NCBI GenBank assembly: GCA_028386065.3
Contig: JAKUCV010000968.1
Span: forward strand, 12,792-76,791
DNA: 64,000 nucleotides
Direction: 5' to 3'
From: Turnera subulata
Taxonomy: Eukaryota; Streptophyta; Magnoliopsida; Malpighiales; Passifloraceae
The position numbers were made by a program, and so were the translations under genes. Every line of letters begins with the position of its first letter. Position 1 is the first letter of the stretch. This document shows, one piece after another, positions 46,422 through 56,130 of this stretch. The notes beneath the pieces were generated by a model. It was not told the origin of the DNA. It did not search any database and saw nothing but the letters and a program-made list of their open reading frames with translations.

Positions 46422-47461
46422 TGTTAGAACTCATGCCTCCTTGTCTCAATTCAGGGTTTTGATATTGACAAACCAATCATGACTCAATTGATGACAACCT
46501 TGAAGCAAAAAGAAATCAATCAAAGAGCAAAGGTCTAAAGAGCAAAGAGCACAAGTATTGAAGTAACAAGCAAGAAGACTTAGGAACTCAAATTGTACAA
46601 AGGTTAAACACTCAATACTTCTAAGACATTAGCTCAAAACAAAATCAATTTTACACATGCATCAAATAGCATTCTTTCAAACACAAAAATAATTTTTGAG
46701 TATTGAACATCGATGCTCGTGTTTTCAAAAATCGATGTTCCAGCCTAACAATTTTTTCAAAAAACCAGGCAGTAGCTCAGAACATCGATGTTGGCTTCCC
46801 AAACATCGATGTTCTTTTGACCATTGCGCTTAAAACTTTTTACAGCATCAGACAATCGATGTTTCAATTTCAGACATCGATGTTCCTTCAATTGTTTTTC
46901 TTTAGAACCTTGACAGAGCCTCAGAACATCGATGTCCAAATGGTGAACATCGATGTTGCAATATCAGACATCGATGTTCTACCTTCAGACATCGATGTTC
47001 CCATGATGCTGGCCTTAATCTGTTTTTGGCAGTGTTCCAAAACATCGATGTCGCCATGATAAACATCGATGTTTTAGTGAGCTTTTGTTTGAGTGATTTT
47101 AAAGTGTTGTTCATACACCTTAAGGGAGGATTGTTCCCTTGTAGTAACTCAGAGGAAGAGTGTTTTCTTTCTTGAGAGAAGTCTTGAAGTGAGGTATCTT
47201 CAAGCAAGTAGAGTTTCGTGTGATTCGAGCTCTAGGTTTGTATACGGTTTGTTAAGCACCCGGAAGCTTAACCTAGACAGTGAAATCTTCGAGAGAGTCT
47301 CTCGGAGGACTGGATTAGCCACACAAGTTGTGTGTGTGAACCAGTATAAAATTCGGTGTGTCCTTCATTCTTTCAATTCCGCAATTATTTCCTACAGGTT
47401 TTTTTATTTTTTCCATGAAACACTATTCACCCCCCTCTAGCGTAGGACACCTATTCTAACA
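46422..47461 (+). repeat. 5' LTR of copia K, with 400-bp internal deletion
   Basis: It starts TGTTAGAACTCATGCC and ends CACCTATTCTAACA, 1040 bp. It carries six pairs of AACATCGATGTT-like palindromes (about 46705-47072). Compared with the 3' LTR it lacks 55350-55749, so it joins TTTTAGTGA directly to GCTTTTGTTT at 47080/47081. The missing part includes the TATA box. Confidence 0.92.
46705..47072. repeat. paired AACATCGATGTT palindromes in 5' LTR K
   Basis: Twelve copies or near-copies form six pairs. In five pairs exactly 9 bp separate the two 12-mers (for example near 46779-46811, gap GGCTTCCCA); in the first it is 10. Centre-to-centre distance is thus 21 bp. Mutated members are changed at one or two bases only. 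Confidence 0.88.
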
Positions 47462-47463
47462 AT

Positions 47464-47476
47464 TGGTAGCGGAGCC
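47464..47476 (+). promoter_or_regulatory. primer-binding site of copia K
   Basis: TGGTAGCGGAGCC, two bases after the LTR. It is identical to copia G and differs at two bases from the common plant initiator tRNA-Met site. Confidence 0.8.
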
Positions 47477-47516
47477 TAACTCTCTGAAAGGCTTAACTGT
47501 TTGAGAGAAACTTTCC

Positions 47517-50500
47517 ATGGCTTCTTCAAGTAATTATGCAGGACTCTTCGAAGGACAATCAACCACTCATCCACCGCTCTTTGATGGCACCAACTACAGC
47601 TACTGGAAGGAGAGGATGAGAATCTTACTCCAATGCAACAACTATGCTCTTTGGTGAATCTTGAAGATCGGAGAGCAAATTCCGACGAAGAAAGTTGGTG
47701 AAACCACAGTGCCAAAGACGGAGGAGGAGTATAACGCTGCAGACATTACGATGGTTGAAAACAACGCCAAATCAATCAACATGCTCTATTGTGTAGTCAA
47801 CCCCGATGATTACCGGAAAATCTTTTGTTGCACAACCGCAAAAGAAATGTGGGATAAGCTGGAGGTCACCTACGAAGGAACCGATCAAGTTCGAGAGGCC
47901 AAAATTGACTCCCCCACTGCAGATTAAAAACTCTTTCGAGTGAAGGAGAACGAAAGAATAAAGGAGATGTTCGAACGATTTTCTAAAATCATAAATAACC
48001 TTCATGCTCTCAAGATGGTCTACTCCGACAAGGACTTGGTTAGAAAAGTCCTTAGATGCCTCACTCCCGAATGGCGCTCTAAAGCCGATGCAATCTATGA
48101 AAACATCGGGACTTCGAACACAACCATTCATAGTCTTAGAGGTAACCTTCTAATCTATGAAACTACTATTCTTAAACCCTCTCTGCAGGAACCAAAAAGG
48201 AAGGACATAGCTCTCAAAGCATCCACCTCCAAGACACAAGAGCTCTCTAAATTGGACTCTAGCGATGACGATCAAGAACTCGGACTTGTCATCCGTAAAT
48301 TCCACAAATTTATGAAGAAGGAATCTGAAAGGAAAGGAAGGAAGATGTCCGGTCCACCCAAGTGCTATGGGTGTGGAGAGGTTGGGCACATCAAGCCCAA
48401 GTGTCCCAAGGCAAAGGAAGGAAAAGAAAAGAAGCCCTACAAGAAGCAAAGGGCATACATTTCTTGGGGAGGCGATTCCGGCGATGAATCATCCGATAGT
48501 GATGAAGAAGAATCTGCCAACCTTTGTCTCATGGCACAAGAGAAAGAACCGGAAGAGGTAAGTGTTTCTCCCTTAAGTGAAGACTTTACTTTTGAAGAAT
48601 TGCAAAATGCATTTAACGAGCTTTATAGTGAATTTATTTCTGCTTTTAGAGCTAATAAGAGCTTAAAGAAACAAGTTACAACTATAGGAGATGATATGGA
48701 AAAATTGTCAAAAGAGAATGAAAAACTTAAAGAAGAAAATGAGTTTTACGAAAAGAAGCGTGTTAATCAACTGGAGAGTTCAATCAAGGAATGTGCATCA
48801 TGTAAATCACTAAAGGAACAAGTTGAAGAACTTGAAATAAAAACTAAGGAGTGTTCATCATGCATATCATTAAGGGAACAAGTTGAAAAACTTGAAACAA
48901 CCTTAAACAAATTTAATACTCCTCAAAAGAACCTAAATTCTCTCTTAGGTAATTTGCAATCAGCTAAGCATAGAGTATGATTAAAAAATGAACCTAAGAA
49001 GAAAAAAATTGAGACTAAGAGTAGGAAACCTAAGGTTCAACTGAAGGAAAACCAAGTGCATAAAGTGCACAAACATAGGCAACATAGTAACTATTATCAA
49101 CCTAGAAGGATGCATAACCCAAATGTTATTTGCCACTATTGTAATAGAGCCTACACATTGCTCCTGTATGCTTTACTAGGCATAGACATTGGGCACAAGA
49201 AGAAGCTTATTACCGGCATGCCCCTAACACTCAAGGAAGCAAAAATATTTGGGTACCAAATTCTCATTGATTTGCTTTTGTATGTATGCTTGAAGGCATC
49301 AAGTGTACTTTGATACCTTGATAGCGGATGCTCCAAGCACATGACCGGAGAAGCATCCAAGTTCTTGCAAATTAAGCCATCAAAAGGAGGAAACGTTGTC
49401 TTTGGAGACAACAACAAAGGAAAGATCATCGGCAATGGCTCGGTTGGTAAAAAAGAATCTTCCTCCATTGATAATGTTTTACTTGTTAAAGGTCTTAAAC
49501 ACAATCTCCTGAGCATAAGTCAATTATGTGACAAGGGAAATCGTGTGATTTTTGACTCCAAGTCATGCACCGTAGAACGTCTTAGTGATAATAAGATCAT
49601 TCTACTTGGTGATAGAATTGACAATATTTATATGGTTAACTTGGAAGAGTCTTCATCAAATTTTTCGAAATGTTTAATGAGCAAAGAAGATGATATGTGG
49701 TTGTGGCATCGTAGAATAGCTCATGTTAATATTAAAATGTTAAACAAGTTGGTAACTCAAGACTTGGTGGTTGGTATTCCAAAGATTAAATTTGAAAAGG
49801 ATTCTATATGTGATGCATGTCAAAAGGGGAAGCAAGTGAGAGCTTCGTTCAATTCCAAAAACGTTGTCTCAACATCTAGACCGCTTCAACTTCTGCACAT
49901 GGATCTCTTTGGTCTCTCACAAACTAAAAGTTTTGGAGGGAACTATTATGCCTTTGTAATGTTGATGATTACACTAGATACACTTGGACTTTATTTCTTA
50001 CTCACAAAAGTGAAGCATTTAATGTTTTCAAGAGTTTTCTCAAGAAAGTTGAAAATGAAAAAGATTGTTTAATTGCTTGCATTAGGAGTGATCATGGAGA
50101 TGAATTCGAAAATAATCAATTTTCAACTTTTTGTGATAATCATGGCATTGAGCATGATTTCTCAGCCCCTCGGACACCACAACAAAATGGCATTGTTGAA
50201 CGCAAGAATCAGTGCCTTGAGGAAATGGCAAGAACAATGCTCAATGAGGCTAAAATTTTCAAGTATTTCTGGGCTGATGCAGTGAGTACGACTTGCTATG
50301 TGTTAAACCGAGGAATCATTAGGCCAATACTCATGAAAATGCCCTATGAATTATACAAGGGAAGAAAGCCTAACATTTCTCATTTACGAGTCTTTGGATG
50401 CAAATGTTTCGTTCATAATAATGGGAAAGACAATTTGGGAAAATTTGACGCAAAATCTGATGAAGGCATCTTTCTCGGTTACTCATTGCACAGCAAAGCA

Positions 50501-52398
50501 TATAGAGTCTTCAATAAACGCACTTTAAATGTTGAAGAGTCCCCTCATGTTGTGTTTGCAGAAAATGATACTCGCTTGGCGAGAAAGAACTTTTGTGATG
50601 ATCTTGTAGGTACACTTGAGAAGATATCCTTGGGTGACAAAGAAGAAGAAAAGCAAAGTCACTTACCCAAAGAAGGAAACACCCTGCTGAATTATCTTCT
50701 CATCAAGACAGCGCAAACGTGGAAGGAATAACGGTTGATGTCAATCAAGAACTACCTAGTGGATGGAGAGAATCGAAAGACCATCCTCTTGAAACGGTAA
50801 TTGGTGATATCAACCGTGGGGTAAGTACTCGTAATTCCCTTAGGGATGCTGTAGATCACATGGCATGTTTTCACAAATTGAGCCTACAACCATTTCTGAA
50901 GCAATTAATGATGAACATTAGACCTTGGCTATGCAAGAAGAGCTAAACCAATTCAAACGTAATGATGTTTGGAAATTGGTTCCAAGGCTTATTGATCATA
51001 CAGTAATTGGCACGAAATGGGTGTTCAAAAATAAATTAGATAAAAATGGCGTAATAACTCGAAACAAAGCTAGGTTAGTAGCTAAAGGTTATGATCAAGA
51101 AGAGGGAATCGATTTTGAAGAAACATATGCAGTCGTTGCACGATCAGAAGCCATTCGCTTATTGCTCGCATTTGCATCATCAATGAACTTTAAGTTGTAT
51201 CAAATGGATGTTAAAAGTGCATTTCTAAATGGCTTCATTCAAGAAGAAGTGTATGTTAATCAACCCCAGGCTTTGAAGATCATGCATTTCCTGATCATGT
51301 CTTCAAACTTAAGAAAGCACTCTACGATCTTAAGCAAGCTCCTAGAGCTTGGTATGAACGCTTGAGCAAATTTCTTTTGGACAATGGGTTCAAAAGAGGG
51401 AAGGTTGATACTACACTCTTTATTAAAAGTAAAAACAATGACATCCTCTTAGTACAAATTTATGTAGATGACATAATTTTCGATGCTACTAACTTGTCCT
51501 TGTGTACGAAATTGTCTGCTATGATGACCAGCGAATTTGAGATGTCCATGATGGGAGAATTGACATTCTTTTTGGCCTAAAAGTCAAACAAATGAAGGAA
51601 GGCACATTCATCTCACAATCAAAGTATTGCAAGGAATTGCTTAAGCATTTTGAAATGGACGGATCAAAGGAAATGGCAACACCAATGAGCACTTCTGAAC
51701 ATCTAGAAAAGGATGAGAAAGGTAAGGAAGTTGAGGTCAAAAAGTATCGAGGTATGATCGGATCCCTTCTCTACATAACTGCAAGTAGGTCAGACATTAT
51801 GTTTAGTGTTTGCTTATGTGCTAGGTATCAATCATGTCCTAAAGACTCTCTTCTTAAGGCAATTAAAAGAATTATGAAATACCTAATAGGCACAATTAAT
51901 GTTGGACTACGGTATCCTAAAGGTTCTACACTTCAACTCATAGGCTATTCCGACTCAGACTTTACAGGATGCAAACTAGATCATAAGAGTACTAGTGGAA
52001 CTTGTCACTTACTCGGCAGCTCCTTAGTTTCCTGGTTTAGTAAGAAACAAGCTAGTGTAGCCTTATCCACCACCGAGGTGGAATACATTGCAGCTGGTAG
52101 TTGTTGTGCTCAAATCATTTGGATGAAACAACAACTAGAGGATTATGGTCTTAACATCAATCACATTCCTCTCAGGCGTGACAATACTAGTGCCATAAGT
52201 CTAACTAAGAATCCAATCTTACATTCAAGGACAAAACATATTGACATTAGACATCACTTTATTAGAGATCATTTTCTTAAGGGAGACATAGTTGTTGAAT
52301 TTGTGGACACAAAATTTCAACTAGCCGATATTTTCACGAAACCCTTAGAGAAAGAGTCGTTCTTCCGAATTCGAAATGAACTAGGAATACTTGACTGA
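47517..52398 (+). pseudogene. copia K gag-pol remnant
   Basis: Gag starts at ATG 47517 (DGTNYSYWKERMRI), with a CCHC knuckle CYGCGEVGHIKPKC near 48365 and a long coiled-coil (about 48600-48930) unusual in short copia Gags but known in Sirevirus Gags. Protease has YLDSGCSKHMTG at about 49314. Integrase has WLWHRRIAH, CDACQKGK, HMDLFG, SDHGDEF and NGIVERKNQ. Reverse transcriptase has YVDD near 51462; RNase H follows (SDSDFTGC near 51952) and ends at 52398. Stops occur at 47655, 47925, 48978 and 49311, and one-base losses near 49962, 50690-50730, 51268 and 51572. Only remnants remain functional in sequence. Confidence 0.9.
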
Positions 52399-53333
52399 AC
52401 ATTGATCTAATTTGTGCATCTTTTGTATGGTTCTATCGTATTGCTTCTTTAATGACTTAAGCGTCGGAGTGTACTCTAAGTTATTTTGCAGGTACACCTC
52501 ATTTAGGCAAAAGGACAGGGGGAATAAGGATGCCGAGACTGCTCAACATCGCTGTTTCACACCAAAACATCGATGTTTGGACTATACAAAAATGGACCCT
52601 AGGCTGTAAAACATCAATGTTAGGGAGCGAACATCGATGTTGAGTGGACTACAGATCGTCCCATTTTCAACCAGTAGCTTACAACATCGATGTCTACGCC
52701 GAACATCAATGTATGTCTCATGTGCACAATCAAGTCTTTAACCAGCATGCTTAAACATCGATGTTCAGTATCGAAACATCCATGTTCCGTAAGTACCCTC
52801 TTTTCCCAGTAGTTTTAAACATCGATGCTTACAGGTAAGACATCGATGTTCTGTCATTACTTCTTAAATTTTTTTCCAGTAGTCTAAAACATCGATGTCC
52901 TCACCCTTCAACATCGATGTTGTCTCGAATGACGGCATTTCAGATTGTGTCCAGAGGCTCCACAACATCGATGTTAAACTTATGAACATCGATGTTTCGA
53001 TCTTACTTTTCAAAAAAAAATAGCCGTTGGGGAATCAAACATCGATGTCTTCAACCAGAACCTCGATGTTTGACCGTTAAAAGTTCAAAAATATAGCCGT
53101 TGGAGAGCCTCAACATCGATGTTTTTCTGACCAGACATCGATGTTTATCCGTTGTGCTTCAAGAAAAAAATAGTCGTTAACTAGCCGTTGGAGCCTGTTG
53201 CAAGGACTACAACGGCTCTATTTTTGCTCCCTTATATAAGTGATGCCTCCCTCTCTCATTTTATACACTCTCTACTACTTCTCATTCAACATTTGCTCTC
53301 AAACTCTATTCTCCTACTCATCCTTTCACTAGT
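52399..53333 (+). other. copia K spacer between pol and third ORF, palindrome-rich
   Basis: From 52545 to 53145 some 18 AACATCGATGTT-like palindromes occur in nine pairs; the gap within a pair is 9 bp in five pairs and 7, 8 or 10 bp in the rest. Linkers include AGCCGTTGG repeats. Just before the ORF lies a TATA-like CCTTATATAAGTG (about 53230-53242), which might drive the third ORF separately. Confidence 0.85.
53225..53242 (+). promoter_or_regulatory. TATA-like site before the third ORF of copia K
   Basis: CCCTTATATAAGTGATGCC lies about 95 bp upstream of the ATG at 53334, a fair distance for a plant core promoter. The context is single and unconfirmed; the ORF may instead be expressed from a spliced genomic RNA. 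Confidence 0.35.
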
Positions 53334-54454
53334 ATGGCAGGTGGGAAGAAAAGTTCCAAAAGCAAATCTCCCGCTAAGGAGAGACCATCAAAGAAAAGAG
53401 GAGGCTCCTCCAGCTCAGCCCCTCGCTATGCCGTAGAAGGCACCTCAATTTGGTTCTCTTCCAGAGCCAACCTTCACAACTTCGCGACTCTCTTCTCCAA
53501 GCGACTCATTGCAACCCCTCGATATCTTCCGACAATTTACCCCAACATGAAGAATTACACACAGCTGGCTTGCCTTTTCAGGGAGACGATATTGCATCAT
53601 ATGGAGGTGATCATTGGGCCACCATCCATGAACCACCCTTCCTGAATGAGCTTGGCTTCACGACTCTTGTTCGTCACAGTTCCGGGAAGCCAACCATTCA
53701 GACAATCAACCCGGAGTACCGACTTCTATTCTACCTTCTCACTCGGGTCATCAAGCCAAGAGACAGCAATCACACAATCATATCCGTTGAAGATATGAAA
53801 GTGCTTCATGCCATTCTTCACCATGCCCCAATTAATTGGGCACGATTTGTGCTTATACACATGTCGGACTATCCGTCAACATTTCCTGACAATCCCTTAC
53901 CATATGCCTTCACGGTAGTGCGCATTCTGTTGCATGTAGGTGTCAATGCTCGTGTCAGTGCACAGGTTCCTCACTCAAAACTTTGGACAATCAGTGATGC
54001 CACGTTTCACAGCAGAAAATCTATGGCAGAACCAAGGACCGGCCAAACTTCCGAGCAAGTTCCAAGGATTACTCCAGCAGAAAGCTCCCCTGTTGCCGCT
54101 TCTCGATGCCGAACTTCCGGAGTCACTCTTGAGTCCATTGCTGACTTCATCCATGGCCTTCAATTAAGCATGACAAGCATGAGCAGAGCAATAGAGAGGA
54201 TTGACACGGAAGTGCAAAGACAAGGCCACTCTCTTCGGTCTTACTTTGCCCGTGTAAATTACGATCCTCCACCCTATCACACCACACTTCATGGCTACAA
54301 TTTTGACGATGAAGGTGATGATGATGATGAAGACTTCACACCAATGGATGTTGAGGATGATCAAGAAGGAGGTGATGGTGAAGAAGGAGCTAATGAAGAA
54401 GAAGAGGATGATGATGATGATATTGATGATGGGAGCGAAAGCCCAACTTTCTAA
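53334..54454 (+). pseudogene. copia K third ORF, putative plant transposon protein-like
   Basis: The ATG at 53334 opens with a basic Ser/Lys-rich stretch (GGKKSSKSKSPAKERPSKKRG). The conserved part begins with FSKRLIATPRYL. An apparent frameshift lies near 53550; the second frame then runs open to 54454. It has LLFYLLTRVIKPRDS (near 53730), ILHHAPINWARFVLIHMS, a hydrophobic YAFTVVRILLHVGVNA segment, and a strongly acidic Asp/Glu tail (54300-54450). The order of a LTR(V/I)I(K/L/M)PR motif, an I-H-H/M motif and an acidic region matches the ORFs of D and E. No signal peptide or convincing membrane span supports an envelope. It might be one base away from intact. Confidence 0.7.
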
Positions 54455-54690
54455 ACTCTTATCTCTTGTTATGTTTATGTCTTTTCATTTCAATAAAATA
54501 TTTTCCATTGCTATTTCTTTTCGCTAATGCCAAAAGGGGGAAGACAAGTAGAAGTATATGCACCAAGAAATATTCACCAAGTTAGGGGGAATCATAGTTT
54601 GGAAAACATAGGGGGAATTAACCTCACTTATGAATTCATAAAACTTGGCATATACTCTTATTTGTTTGTCATTATCAAAAAGGGGGAAAT
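54455..54690 (+). other. copia K multiple polypurine tracts
   Basis: Four tracts lie before the LTR: CAAAAGGGGGAAGA (about 54532), TTAGGGGGAATC (54580), CATAGGGGGAATT (54608) and AAAAAGGGGGAAAT (54678-54690). The last abuts the 3' LTR and should be the functional one. Repeated tracts here are a Sirevirus hallmark. Confidence 0.85.
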
Positions 54691-56130
54691 TATTAGAACT
54701 CATGCCTCCTTGTCTCATTTCAGGGTTTTGATATTGACAAACCAACCATTACTCAATTGATGACAACCTTGAAGCAAAAAGAAATCAATCAAAGAGCAAA
54801 GGTCTAAAGAGCAAAGGGCACAAGTATTGAAGTAACAAGCAAGAAGACTTAGGAAATCAAATTGTACAAAGGTTAAACACTCAATACTTCTAAGACATTG
54901 GCTCAAAACAAAATCAATTTTACACATGCATCAAATAACATTCTTTCAAACACAAAAATGATTTTTGAGTATTGAACATCGATGCTCATGTTTTCAAACA
55001 TCGATGTTCCTGCCTAATAATTTTTTTAAAAAACCAGGCAATAGCTCAGAACATCGATGTTGGCTTCCCAAACATCGATGTTCTTGTGACCGTTGCACTT
55101 AAAACTTTTTGCAGCATCAGAACATCGATGTTCCAATTTCAGACGTCGATGTTCCTTCAATTATTTTTCTTTAGAACCTTGACAGAGCCTCAGAACATCG
55201 ATGTCAAAATGGTGAACATCGATGTTGCAATATCAAATATTGATGTTCTACCTTCAGACATCGATGTTCCCATGATGCTGGCCTTAATCTGTTTTTGGAA
55301 GTGTTCCAAAACATCGATGTCGCCATGATAAACATCGATGTTTTAGTGACCGTTATACTTAATAATTCATATTAGCTGTCACAACATCGATGTTCACTCA
55401 TCAAACATCGATGTTCTCATGACTGTTAGCCCAAAATTTCAATTTTACTGGCGAAAACATCTATGTTCTACACCTAAACATCGATGCTGTACCGTTGTGA
55501 GCAGACACCTTTTTCAACTCCCCATGCTATTTTGTCTAAAAGTGTTTTTGATTGATTCCACAGTGGTCATACAAGTTTTGAGACATATAAATAGAGTTAT
55601 TGCACCTCTGTTTAAGAACAATCAACTCTTTACAACTTAAGCATTCATTGTTATTCAATCATACACATTTTTCATGAGCCAATGTTCTTGAGAATTGGGA
55701 GTTCCCTTTATAGAGCTTATTTGTTACTCATATCCACTATTCTGAGAGAGCTTTTGTTTGAGTGATTTTAAAGTGTTGTTCATACACCTTAAGGGAGGAT
55801 TGTTCCCTTGTAGTAACTCACAGGAAGAGTGTTTTCTTTCTTGAGAGAAGTCTTGAAGTGAGGTGTCTTCAAGCAAGTAGAGTTTTGTGTGATTCGAGCT
55901 CTAGGTTTGTATACGGTTTGTTAAGCACCCAGAAGCTTAACCTAGATAGTGGAATCTTCGAGAGAGTCTCTTGGAGGACTGGATTAGCCACACAAGTTGT
56001 GTGTGTGAACCAGTATAAAATTCGGCGTGTCCTTCATTCTTTCAATTCCGCAATTATTTCCTGTAAGTTTTTTGATTTTGTCCATAAAACGCTATTCAGC
56101 CCCCTCTAGCGTAGGGCACCTATTCTAACA
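54691..56130 (+). repeat. 3' LTR of copia K, full length
   Basis: It starts TATTAGAACTC (TG changed to TA) and ends CACCTATTCTAACA, 1440 bp. Palindrome pairs run from 54974 to 55488; two pairs (about 55383-55415 and 55455-55487) lie in the part deleted from the 5' LTR. In the first 180 bp about six bases differ from the 5' LTR. Confidence 0.92.
55584..55594 (+). promoter_or_regulatory. TATA box of copia K, present only in the 3' LTR
   Basis: CATATAAATAG, followed within 30-40 bp by a CACCTCTG-type start region. It lies within the 400 bp missing from the 5' LTR. Confidence 0.65.

Larger units (their letters stand above)
46422..56130 (+). mobile_element. Sirevirus-like Ty1/copia element K
   Basis: LTRs at 46422-47461 and 54691-56130 flank Gag-Pol (47517-52398), a palindrome-rich spacer, a third ORF (53334-54454) and a tail with several purine tracts. 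Direct repeats GATTC at 46417-46421 and 56131-56135 prove insertion into gypsy I. The extra 3' ORF, multiple polypurine tracts and LTR palindromes together match Sireviruses. The 5' LTR is 400 bp shorter than the 3' LTR. Confidence 0.92.

Noticed and set aside
46703..47059. Open frame of about 118 codons rich in NIDV repeats (again at 54972-55328)
   Set aside because: It is the translation of the AACATCGATGTT palindromes in an LTR; both strands give similar frames, and no start context or homology supports a protein.
53334..54454. Envelope protein for the third ORF of copia K
   Set aside because: It sits where env-like ORFs do, but no signal peptide, convincing transmembrane span or glycoprotein-like Cys pattern is visible.
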